Assembly (NCBI GenBank): GCA_964592775.1
Contig: CAZQFX010000059.1
Location: forward strand, 1 to 16,471
Origin: SURF-21 sp964592775
GTDB taxonomy: Bacteria; Actinomycetota; Geothermincolia; Geothermincolales; RBG-13-55-18
Direction: 5' to 3'
DNA: 16,471 nt
Below are positions 6,995 to 12,356 of this stretch, piece by piece. How positions within the stretch are numbered: the first letter of the stretch is position 1; every line of letters begins with the position of its first letter. Made by a program: the position numbers and the translations under genes. The notes under the pieces are model-generated. The model saw only the letters and a program-made list of their open reading frames with translations. It had not been told where the DNA came from and ran no database searches.

Positions 6995-7037
6995 TTGACC
7001 CGGCCGGCGGCGGGGTGATAAATTGCGACTTGTAGTC
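6995..7037 (+). promoter_or_regulatory. tetR promoter with small palindrome at the start site
   Basis: TTGACC at 6995-7000 and GATAAA at 7017-7022 are 16 bases apart and point toward the tetR-type gene. The palindrome GACTtgtAGTC (7027-7037) covers the expected transcription start and could be the regulator's own operator. The stretch 6817-6994 between this and the marR promoter holds nothing I can name. Confidence 0.4.
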
Positions 7038-7053
7038 ATATATGGGAGCTTAC

Positions 7054-7695
7054 ATGAGATCGCAAAACGACCACGAGGCGCCGGTACGCGGTGTGCGCTT
7101 CGCCCAGGACCGCTCGCGGGAGACGCTGCGCCGCATCCTCGTCGCGGCGGAGGAGGTCTTCGCGGAAAACGGGTACGACAGGACCACCGTGGCGAAGATA
7201 ATCTCCCGCGCCGGTATCGGGCATGGCACATTCTGGCTGTATTTCCACAACAAGGACGATCTCCTCCGTTTCATGCTCCAGGATATGATCAAGGAGTTCG
7301 AGGCCTTCGATTGGTATCGCGAGGACAGCCTGGAAGACCTGCCGGTTAGAACCCTCACGGAGGTGGAGGATATCATCCGCGGGGTAATGGGCGTCTTCGC
7401 CCGTTACTCGAACATCCACCCTCTTATCGTGCGGGCTTCCCTGGCGAGCGATGAATTCCGTTCCGCGCTGGAGGAGTTCAACCTGCCTTTCGTGCGCATC
7501 GTGGAGAGGAAGCTGCGCGAGCACCTCGAGAAAGGCCTCTGCCGCGACCTGGACCCCGGGGTCACGGCCCAGATCATCGTGACCATGCTCGAATACACAA
7601 ACCTGCAATGGCTGAACAAGGGGTTGCAGGCAGATCGCGACGCCCTCATACACAACCTCAGCGTCCTCATCTATCACACTTTGAACCACACCTGA
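7054..7695 (+). CDS. TetR family transcriptional regulator
   Basis: A 213-aa TetR/AcrR-type repressor. The N-terminal DNA-binding domain is clear: RETLRRILVAAEEVFAENGYDRTTVAKIISRAGIGHGTFWLYFHNKDDLL (about residues 22-70), including the family's GTFYxYF-like motif (here GTFWLYFHNK). The C-terminal ligand domain is not assignable to a specific ligand. The ATG at 7054 is chosen because GGGAG ends five bases before it; an in-frame ATG at 7042 lies too close to that site. It is divergent from marR and convergent with the decayed SulP gene, so no target is obvious other than its own promoter. Confidence 0.9.
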   Translation: MRSQNDHEAPVRGVRFAQDRSRETLRRILVAAEEVFAENGYDRTTVAKIISRAGIGHGTFWLYFHNKDDLLRFMLQDMIKEFEAFDWYREDSLEDLPVRTLTEVEDIIRGVMGVFARYSNIHPLIVRASLASDEFRSALEEFNLPFVRIVERKLREHLEKGLCRDLDPGVTAQIIVTMLEYTNLQWLNKGLQADRDALIHNLSVLIYHTLNHT

Positions 7696-7742
7696 TGCAG
7701 AGAGAAACCGGGGGTTGGACTACTTCGCGGTTCACCCCTGCC

Positions 7743-7773
7743 ACACCCGGAAGCCGGCATTATTTCCGGGTGT
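7743..7773. terminator. Hairpin downstream of tetR, probable transcription end
   Basis: A perfect 10-bp inverted repeat, ACACCCGGAA at 7743-7752 and TTCCGGGTGT at 7764-7773, with an 11-base loop, lies 48 bases after the tetR stop. There is no T-run after it on either strand, so it is a weak or factor-dependent terminator candidate. Confidence 0.4.
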
Positions 7774-7799
7774 CTAATATCGCTTCACCGGCAGGGAAG

Positions 7800-8003
7800 C
7801 GCCATGGTGCAGCCGGTATATAAGATACCTGCCCGGGCTCGACCGGGTCGGTCGAGCTTACGTCTGAGATGCCACCAGCCCGAGAACTATGGGGTCGGTC
7901 GGAGCGGAGCGTGTCAGCGGAGTGAGACCGTTACCCCCAAGGCTCGGGCGGAAAAGCAACAGCATGGCAAGACCGCTACCCAGCGGCCCGGGCCGGATAA
8001 TCC
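7800..8003. other. Gene-free structured stretch between tetR and SulP remnant
   Basis: No credible gene is present. Several inverted repeats are stacked: GCTCGACC/GGTCGAGC (7837-7844 and 7850-7857, perfect), then GCCCGAG near 7878 with CTCGGGC near 7944, enclosing GGGGTCGGTC near 7893 and GACCGTTACCCC near 7927. Such layered pairing suggests a structured RNA or the remains of a mobile intron. A group II intron 5' region is one possibility, because the stretch starts near GTGC (7807). I could not match it to a known class by eye. Confidence 0.35.
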
Positions 8004-8792
8004 CTAACAAAGTTCGGGGTGGCGTTCGCGGAAGGCCCATGCGGCGTCGCGTATGGTAAGGAACATGTTGCCCTCACCCACCGCGTCCGTTATGCCGTCC
8101 CGGCGCATGAAGGCCCGCACCGGGGCATGCACCGGGGCATGCACGCGGGCGACCAGCGCCAGCGCGACCGGCAACCTGGGGACGAATCCGTGCAGGGAAT
8201 AAAGAACGACGAGGCTCCCGACGCCGACCGCGAGCGTCATCCACGACCAGCTCCCGGCCTGGCGGAAGAGGTCGGCGAACGCGGCGAAGGTATTTCCCCC
8301 AGAGGTCTGGATGCCGAAGAGCTTGTGCGCCTGCCCCACGGCGATGAAGATGGCGGCCCCCACGATATATCCCTCGAGCACGGGCTTGGCGAGCAGCTTC
8401 GCTATGAACCCCGCCCGCCCCAGCCCGCCCAGCACGAGCATCAGGCCCACCAGGAGGGCGAGCAGGGTGGTAAGGGCGATGTATCTCTGCGGGTCCCCGC
8501 CCGCCCCGGGGGCGACCGCCGCCGCCGACACCGCGGCGATGGCCGCCGTCGGCCCGACGTTGAGAACGCGCGAGTTGCCAAAGGCCGCGTATGCGACCAG
8601 GGGCAGGCAGGCCGCGTAAAGCCCGTGCTGCACCGGCACTCCCGCGATGCCCGCATAGGCCATGGCCATGGGAACGGTGGCCGCCCACGCCATGAAGGCG
8701 GCCGCGATGTCGCCCGCCAGCCACTTTCTCTCGTAGGAGGGCAGCCACGCGAAGACGGGTGCGTGCTTCTTCAGGAGCCCTTTACCATCCAT
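8004..8792 (-). pseudogene. SulP family anion (sulfate) permease with internal deletion
   Basis: The first roughly 215 residues match the N-terminal half of SulP transporters: GDIAAAFMAWAATVPMAMAYAGIAGVP (27-53), the NVGPTAAIAA motif (78-87), and KPVLEGYIVGAAIFIAVGQ (136-154), with about six membrane helices. The protein then jumps to the very end of a STAS domain, RDGITDAVGEGNMFLTIRDA (231-250), and stops at 262 aa, against about 550-580 in intact members. Transmembrane segments from about 7 on and most of STAS are lost, although the frame is kept. The junction coincides with a 12-bp tandem repeat at 8117-8144. A transporter lacking half its core is unlikely to work. The ATG has only a weak ribosome site. 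Confidence 0.8.
8117..8144. repeat. 12-bp tandem repeat at the SulP deletion junction
   Basis: GCACCGGGGCAT is present twice in tandem (8117-8128, 8129-8140) plus a further GCAC. It encodes the HAPVHAPV stretch. It lies exactly where the transporter core stops matching and the STAS tail begins, so it may have taken part in slippage or a microhomology-driven deletion. Confidence 0.7.
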
Positions 8793-8827
8793 GATTATCC
8801 ATATCGTTCCTCAATAGCCCGTCCGCC

Positions 8828-9112
8828 CACCCCCATTACGCCGCGGGATGGGCTTGCGCCGGCAACACCCCCAACCGCTGGTACAAGCAGATGGTGCACG
8901 AAGGGGTACCCGCGGTCCCCCATGCCAACATGGCCGTCTACGCCATGGCGGAAGGGCTTGAGGTGGGCTCGAAGTCCGCCTCCGCGGTGTGGCCGCGATA
9001 TCGGCCTCCCTTCGATTTCACGGTCATCGTCAGGATGGTGGAGATAACGACGGAGGGACCCGGGCACAGCGATCCCGAGGCGAAAGCGAGCGTGGCCCAT
9101 TCCCGGCAGTGA
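8828..9112 (+). pseudogene. Arylsulfatase remnant (internal and N-terminal deletion)
   Basis: The frame reads HYAAGWACAGNTPNRWYKQMVHEG (8834-8905), similar to the mid-region of arylsulfatases (YPAGWAxAGNTPFRWYKQxxHEGG type). It then passes directly into PAVPHANMAVYAMAEGLEVG and ends with EITTEGPGHSDPEAKASVAHSRQ, a typical arylsulfatase C-terminus. The catalytic C/S-x-P-x-R segment and everything before the HYAAGW segment are absent. About 200 or more residues between the two blocks also appear missing. There is no plausible start: the frame is closed by a TGA at 8792. It is divergent from the SulP remnant, so an original sulfate-ester cleavage and sulfate transport pair is likely. Family assignment is from memory of conserved blocks. 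Confidence 0.7.
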
Positions 9113-9305
9113 CGACATCCCGGAAATATGGTATTTGTTGAGGGCGTACCGCGGAACGGCTTCGCTATCCGTCCCGTAAAAAAGGAGTAGAAACATTGGC
9201 GCCCGTATTAGTATGTCTCCATGAAGGCGCGCCGGGAATCGGCCTCGGGACCTGTCCTGAAAGAAGGGCCGGGTTCAATGGGCCCTCGAGAGAGGAGGAT
9301 CTGCC
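9113..9305. other. Intergenic stretch, no gene supported
   Basis: A short frame opens at TTG 9196 behind a GGAG site, but it runs out of phase through the following membrane protein gene and has no recognisable similarity, so I do not call it. No terminator or convincing promoter is seen. Confidence 0.3.
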
Positions 9306-9593
9306 GTGTGCTGCTGCATCGCCGCCTTCGTGGCGGTCTTCGCGCCCCGCCTGGCGCTTCTCATCGTCTGGGTCTTCACTCCCTACGTGAGCCGGGCCTT
9401 CACGTCCTTCTGGTGGCCGCTGCTGGGGCTTATCATCCTCCCTTATACGACATTGTTCTACGCCCTGGCCTACCTGCCCGGCGCCGGGGTCTTCGGTTGG
9501 CGCTGGCTATGGGTCGTCCTGGGCCTCCTGCTCGACATCTCCTCGTACAGCAGCGGTGGTGCGGGCAGGAGCAGGCGAAGAAACGCGGCGTGA
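9306..9593 (+). CDS. Small hydrophobic membrane protein, hypothetical
   Basis: A 95-aa protein with an unusual MCCC start and three hydrophobic helices at about residues 4-26, 35-56 and 62-80. A basic Ser/Gly/Arg-rich tail (SSYSSGGAGRSRRR) should lie on the cytoplasmic side. The GTG start has a strong GGAGG (9294-9298) seven bases upstream. A three-cysteine cluster right after the start and the LPYTTLFYALAY segment look like conserved features. I recall similar unnamed proteins in uncultured bacteria but cannot give a function. It stands alone, between a decayed sulfatase and a stretch of repeats. Confidence 0.75.
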   Translation: MCCCIAAFVAVFAPRLALLIVWVFTPYVSRAFTSFWWPLLGLIILPYTTLFYALAYLPGAGVFGWRWLWVVLGLLLDISSYSSGGAGRSRRRNAA

Positions 9594-9859
9594 ACGGCCG
9601 GCACCCCTCGGGCCCCACGTTTTCCTGGTGGCCTCGATCATCGCCTGCATCAAGAGCGCCGCTGCGCCACGCCAATTTATCCCGCGCCGTGCGGGACAAG
9701 GCGCGCGACTGAGGCGTACTCTGCGAATACGCCGCAGGGAGCGCAACACAGTTGGCGGGGATGCAGCGGCGACCTGTTGCGGGCGTATTTACGGATCGGG
9801 GTACTTAACTACCAGCTCTTTTCCGTATTGGCGCCATATCACTATATCACTTGTATCTC
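9594..9859. other. Intergenic stretch with an interrupted inverted repeat
   Basis: No gene is supported. AATACGCC (9726-9733) plus CGCAACA (9742-9748) pair with TGTTGCG (9775-9781) plus GGCGTATT (9782-9789), the left arm being split by eight bases. This could be a degraded element end or a hairpin; no T-run follows. Confidence 0.35.
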
Positions 9860-10017
9860 TCTGGAGGCTGTCGCACAAACCCCGCGCCAGACATATCGCT
9901 CTCCACATATTCACCGAAATGGCCCGTTATTGACGGTTCGCCCTCCATTACGATGCCTATTTTGCCGCAGTTTTGGGAGAGCGGGATTCGTACGAGGTTT
10001 ATGCAACAGGCTCTCTG
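9860..10017. mobile_element. 150-bp miniature inverted-repeat element (MITE), family unassigned
   Basis: The element runs from 9864 (GAGGCTGTCGCACAAACC) to 10013, whose complement begins GAGCCTGTTGCATAAACC; 17 of the first 21 positions match and both ends share CGCTCTCC further in. TCTG flanks both sides (9860-9863 and 10014-10017), a likely 4-bp target duplication. A second copy of its right end begins at 16412 in opposite orientation, matching 57 of 60 bases. No transposase remains inside. The terminal GAGCCTGTTGCA motif looks like an insertion-sequence end, but I cannot name the family. Confidence 0.7.
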
Positions 10018-10128
10018 CCCACACTTCTGGGAGAAGAACCGACATTCTTCCCCGCGCGCCGCGATCTTCCTTGCATGCCTGACACTCCGGTTCTCCGACA
10101 TCGGCGTTCATCCGCCCCCGCTGCGCCC

Positions 10129-10137
10129 TGCTATAAT
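10129..10137 (+). promoter_or_regulatory. Extended -10 promoter candidate upstream of the FAD oxidoreductase
   Basis: TGCTATAAT combines a perfect TATAAT (10132-10137) with the TGn extension, which can work without a good -35 box. Transcription would start near 10144, leaving a leader of about 208 bases that contains the palindrome at 10216-10286. Confidence 0.45.
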
Positions 10138-10215
10138 AGTCTGGCCCGTATAGCAATAAGCGTTTCGGTTCTTTTCCGGGAAGTGCGGGCAAGCGGGCGG
10201 GAAGACGAAAGAGGC

Positions 10216-10286
10216 CGGGTCTCGGATCTTGAAGGAACGGTACGTTATCCAATAATCGCCGGGTAAGATTCAACATCCAAGACCCG
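10216..10286. repeat. Palindromic repeat (REP-like) in the leader of the FAD oxidoreductase
   Basis: An 18-bp inverted repeat, CGGGTCTCGGATCTTGAA at 10216-10233 and its complement at 10269-10286, matches at 16 of 18 positions and encloses 35 bases. The outer GGGTC/GACCC motif is shared with the palindromes at 5024-5111 and 1-48. It could act as a leader hairpin or attenuator, or simply be a dispersed repeat. Confidence 0.55.
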
Positions 10287-10352
10287 ACCCCCGTCGACTC
10301 CCCAACAACGCTTCTCGGACAAGGACCAACATCTCCATCCGGGAGGGAGGTC

Positions 10353-11681
10353 ATGAAAGCCATCGTTGTCGGGGCCGGCACGTCCGGCCTGGCCGCCGTC
10401 CACACCCTGCGCAAGAGGGGCGCCGACGTCGTGGCCCTCGAATCCAAGGACATCGCCGGGGGGCGTATCGTCGGAACGCGCAGGGACGGTTACATCATGG
10501 ACCTGGGCGCGCAGTTCCTCTTCAAGTTCTACGACACCACCTTCGGGCTCTGCCGCGAACTCGGGCTTGGGGAGGACATCGTCTCCTTCCCCTTCAAGGT
10601 AGCCATCGCGAGGAACGGAAAGCTCTACCCCGCGGTCGCCGGTCTCGACCTCGGGGTGCTGTGGCGTAACCGGCGTGACCTCGTGCGCTTCCGCGGCCTG
10701 TCCCCCAGCGGGATGTTTCAGTTCGCACGAATCATGCCCCTGGTGCTCAAACGCCGCCGCGACCTCCATTTCATAGACTACGGGAACATGCTCGACCTGG
10801 ACGACGAGAGCCTGGCCGACCTCGCCAGGCGCCGGGGCGGAGAGGACGTCCTGGAGTATCTCTTCCAGCCCATAGCCTCCTGCCTCACCCTGGGCGAGCC
10901 GGAGGACGTGGGAGCCGGCTACGGCCTGACCTTGCTGTGGTATGCGCTCAACGGCCTCTTCACCCTGAAGCACGGCATCGGCACCCTGGCCGAGCGCCTG
11001 TACGATAAACATGCGGACAGCGTACGCTCGTCCACCCCGGTGAGACGCATCGTCATCGACGGCGGCGGGGTGAAGGGCGTTGAGACGGCGGACGGCTTCA
11101 TGGAGGCCGACGTGGTTATCTGCACCACCACCGCCACCAAGGCCCTCGAGCTAATGCCGGACCTCCCCGGCGGATTGCGCAAGCCCATGGAGAAAGTCAC
11201 CTACAGCGCCTGCTGCCACGTCATGTTCGGGCTTGAGGAACGCTTGCTGCCGGAGGGGTGGTATGCGGTAGGCCTCCCACGGCTCGCCGGGACATCCATG
11301 GCCGGCTTCACCGAGAACGCCATCAAATCTCCACATTACGCGCCCCCCGGAGCCGGTATCGCCCACTGCTTCACCTTCGGCAGGCACGCCTTCGAGCTCA
11401 ACAGCACGCCCGACGCGGACGTGCTCACCCGCCTCGAGGGGGAGATCAAGCGCTTCTTGCCCTCCATGCCCTCAAGGCCCCTGTTTTCCGAGGTGTACCG
11501 TTGGGACGAGGCGGTATGCCTCTCGCCCCCGGGTATGCTGAGGGAGATCTGCGGTATGAAGCGGGAACATTACCGCGACGTGCGGGGGTTGTTCCTGGCG
11601 GGGGAGTACCTGAACATGCCCTCGGTGGACGGCGCCCTGCGCAGCGGCATCGACGCCGCCGAAGCCGCATTACGCGGTTGA
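10353..11681 (+). CDS. NAD(P)/FAD-dependent amine-oxidase-like oxidoreductase (protoporphyrinogen oxidase/desaturase superfamily)
   Basis: A 442-aa flavoenzyme. The N-terminal FAD-binding motif is VGAGTSG (6-12) with acidic E30 ending the second strand and GGR at 36-38. The C-terminal FAD motif LFLAGEYLNMPSVDGALRSGIDAA (about 412-435) is typical of the amine oxidase, phytoene desaturase and protoporphyrinogen oxidase superfamily. No signal peptide is seen. The middle, including QFLFKFYDTTFGLCRELGL, fits the HemY/CrtI-like substrate region, but I cannot choose between porphyrinogen, carotenoid and amine substrates. No haem or carotenoid genes are adjacent. The ATG at 10353 has a doubled ribosome site (GGGAGGGAGG at 10341-10350). 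Its stop codon lies inside the first copy of a 37-bp direct repeat. Confidence 0.88.
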   Translation: MKAIVVGAGTSGLAAVHTLRKRGADVVALESKDIAGGRIVGTRRDGYIMDLGAQFLFKFYDTTFGLCRELGLGEDIVSFPFKVAIARNGKLYPAVAGLDLGVLWRNRRDLVRFRGLSPSGMFQFARIMPLVLKRRRDLHFIDYGNMLDLDDESLADLARRRGGEDVLEYLFQPIASCLTLGEPEDVGAGYGLTLLWYALNGLFTLKHGIGTLAERLYDKHADSVRSSTPVRRIVIDGGGVKGVETADGFMEADVVICTTTATKALELMPDLPGGLRKPMEKVTYSACCHVMFGLEERLLPEGWYAVGLPRLAGTSMAGFTENAIKSPHYAPPGAGIAHCFTFGRHAFELNSTPDADVLTRLEGEIKRFLPSMPSRPLFSEVYRWDEAVCLSPPGMLREICGMKREHYRDVRGLFLAGEYLNMPSVDGALRSGIDAAEAALRG

Positions 11682-11785
11682 ACCGGTCTCATCGTCCTTC
11701 TCGTGCCGCACGTGTGCGCGATCCCGCTCCTGACGAGGTGGCGGCGTGGGTTGAACCGGTCTCATCGTCCTTCTCGTGCCGCACG
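11676..11785. repeat. 37-bp perfect direct repeat, period 73
   Basis: Identical 37-base copies lie at 11676-11712 and 11749-11785, each starting GGTTGAACCGGTCTC and ending GTGCCGCACG. The first contains the TGA stop of the FAD oxidoreductase. The second forms the 3' arm and loop of the SECIS-like hairpin on the minus strand. The 73-bp period is not a multiple of three, so the copies are read in different frames by any gene crossing both. Confidence 0.9.
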
Positions 11786-11889
11786 CGGCAGGAGCCGGAT
11801 ATTCACGTGGGCACACCCAGGCGCGGCAGGACGAAAGCGCTCAATACGAGCCATGCCGCGATGACGATGACGAGGATCAACCATTCCAT
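11689..11889 (-). CDS. Tiny membrane protein after FmdB gene; candidate selenoprotein with in-frame UGA
   Basis: From ATG 11889 the frame encodes 28 residues, one membrane helix MEWLILVIVIAAWLVLSAF and then VLPRLGVPT, before TGA at 11805-11803. If that UGA is read as selenocysteine the protein continues U-I-S-G-S-C-R-V and ends at TGA 11691-11689, for 66 aa. A hairpin suited to a bacterial SECIS follows the UGA. The extended frame would end just before the convergent oxidoreductase stop without overlapping it. It lies 43 bases after the FmdB gene and is probably co-transcribed; its own ribosome site is weak. I recall short LGVPT-ending proteins next to FmdB genes but cannot verify this. If UGA is a plain stop the gene is 11803-11889. 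Everything after about GSCRV has low-complexity composition. Confidence 0.45.
11773..11794 (-). promoter_or_regulatory. SECIS-like hairpin after the in-frame UGA
   Basis: On the minus strand CTCCTGCCG (11794-11786) pairs with CGGCACGAG (11781-11773), eight of nine pairs, leaving the loop CGUG. It starts eight bases after the UGA and places the loop GU 19-20 bases after it. The GGU of the E. coli fdhF SECIS loop lies at about the same distance. The loop is small and lacks the GGUCU of E. coli, so this is suggestive only. Confidence 0.4.
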
Positions 11890-11932
11890 CTCTATCGCAT
11901 CCCCGGTCCGGACCGGACCGCTACCAGGGGCG

Positions 11933-12133
11933 TCACGTTGAGCGGGTTCCGCACCCGCCGGAGTCGCGCCCCTTGTCCATGCCGCCGATACCGATGACTG
12001 AGAACAACTTGCGCACCTGCCGCGAGGCGCATCTCGCGCAGACCGGTTGCCGGCCTTCGGCGTCCTCGGCCTTGCGGAAGAAGCTCTCGAAACGGTGCCC
12101 GCATTTCTCACAACGATACTCGAATATCGGCAT
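11933..12133 (-). CDS. FmdB family zinc-ribbon protein
   Basis: A 66-aa protein beginning MPIFEYRCEKCGHRFE, the hallmark of the FmdB (CxxC-CxxC SSSS) family of putative regulatory zinc ribbons. Four zinc ligands are visible: C8, C11, C32 and C35. The C-terminal tail GGMDKGRDSGGCG is glycine-rich with one further cysteine, as is common in the family. Biochemical roles are largely unknown; the founding member was named for a possible role in formamidase regulation. The ATG at 12133 has GGGAGG five bases upstream; an upstream frame extension to 12193 has no such support. It is the first gene of a probable two-gene unit with the tiny membrane protein. Confidence 0.88.
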   Translation of the reverse strand: MPIFEYRCEKCGHRFESFFRKAEDAEGRQPVCARCASRQVRKLFSVIGIGGMDKGRDSGGCGTRST

Positions 12134-12164
12134 TTCGACCTCCCGGATAACGAACAACAGCCTC

Positions 12165-12193
12165 AATATATCTCCGCCAATGGGCTCCAACAA
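12165..12193 (-). promoter_or_regulatory. Promoter candidate of the FmdB gene
   Basis: On the minus strand TATATT (12170-12165, five of six to consensus) is 17 bases from a weak TTGTTG (12193-12188). Transcription would start near 12158, about 25 bases before the FmdB start codon. Confidence 0.45.
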
Positions 12194-12219
12194 TGATGTG
12201 GCTCAACCCGGCTGACTCA

Positions 12220-12266
12220 TACGGGTACCCGACAATATCACCCGTTTGTGTCTCAAGGACGGCCTT
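12220..12266. other. Short palindromes between FmdB and the subtilase gene
   Basis: A perfect palindrome CGGGTACCCG lies at about 12222-12231, and ACGGGT near 12221 pairs with ACCCGT a little further on. It lies in the divergent gap and might be an operator or hairpin, with nothing further to support a role. Confidence 0.3.
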
Positions 12267-12356
12267 GCGCTTCCCGATTATCTAATCGCGGGGAGAGACA
12301 GAAGCGTATCGCTCACAAGCCCTTTTCCAGCGCCAGCGCAAAGAGGTGTACGCGAA

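Noticed and set aside
7837..7857. Hairpin GCTCGACC/GGTCGAGC as terminator of SulP
   Set aside because: It has no T-run on the minus strand and lies 150 bases past the stop, within other stacked stems, so I left it in the structured region.
8117..8144. Short CRISPR-like repeat
   Set aside because: Only two tandem 12-base units without spacers; no CRISPR array or cas gene is present anywhere in the window.
8019..9047. 342-aa plus-strand open frame across SulP and the sulfatase remnant
   Set aside because: It is antisense to the recognisable SulP segment and out of frame with the sulfatase blocks.
9196..9390. 64-aa ORF from TTG 9196 with a GGAG upstream
   Set aside because: It overlaps the membrane protein gene out of phase and its second half is a Ser/Arg/Pro-rich shadow.
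12246..12356. N-terminal extension of the protease
   Set aside because: It would bury the signal peptide behind 37 residues and lacks the ribosome site present before 12357.
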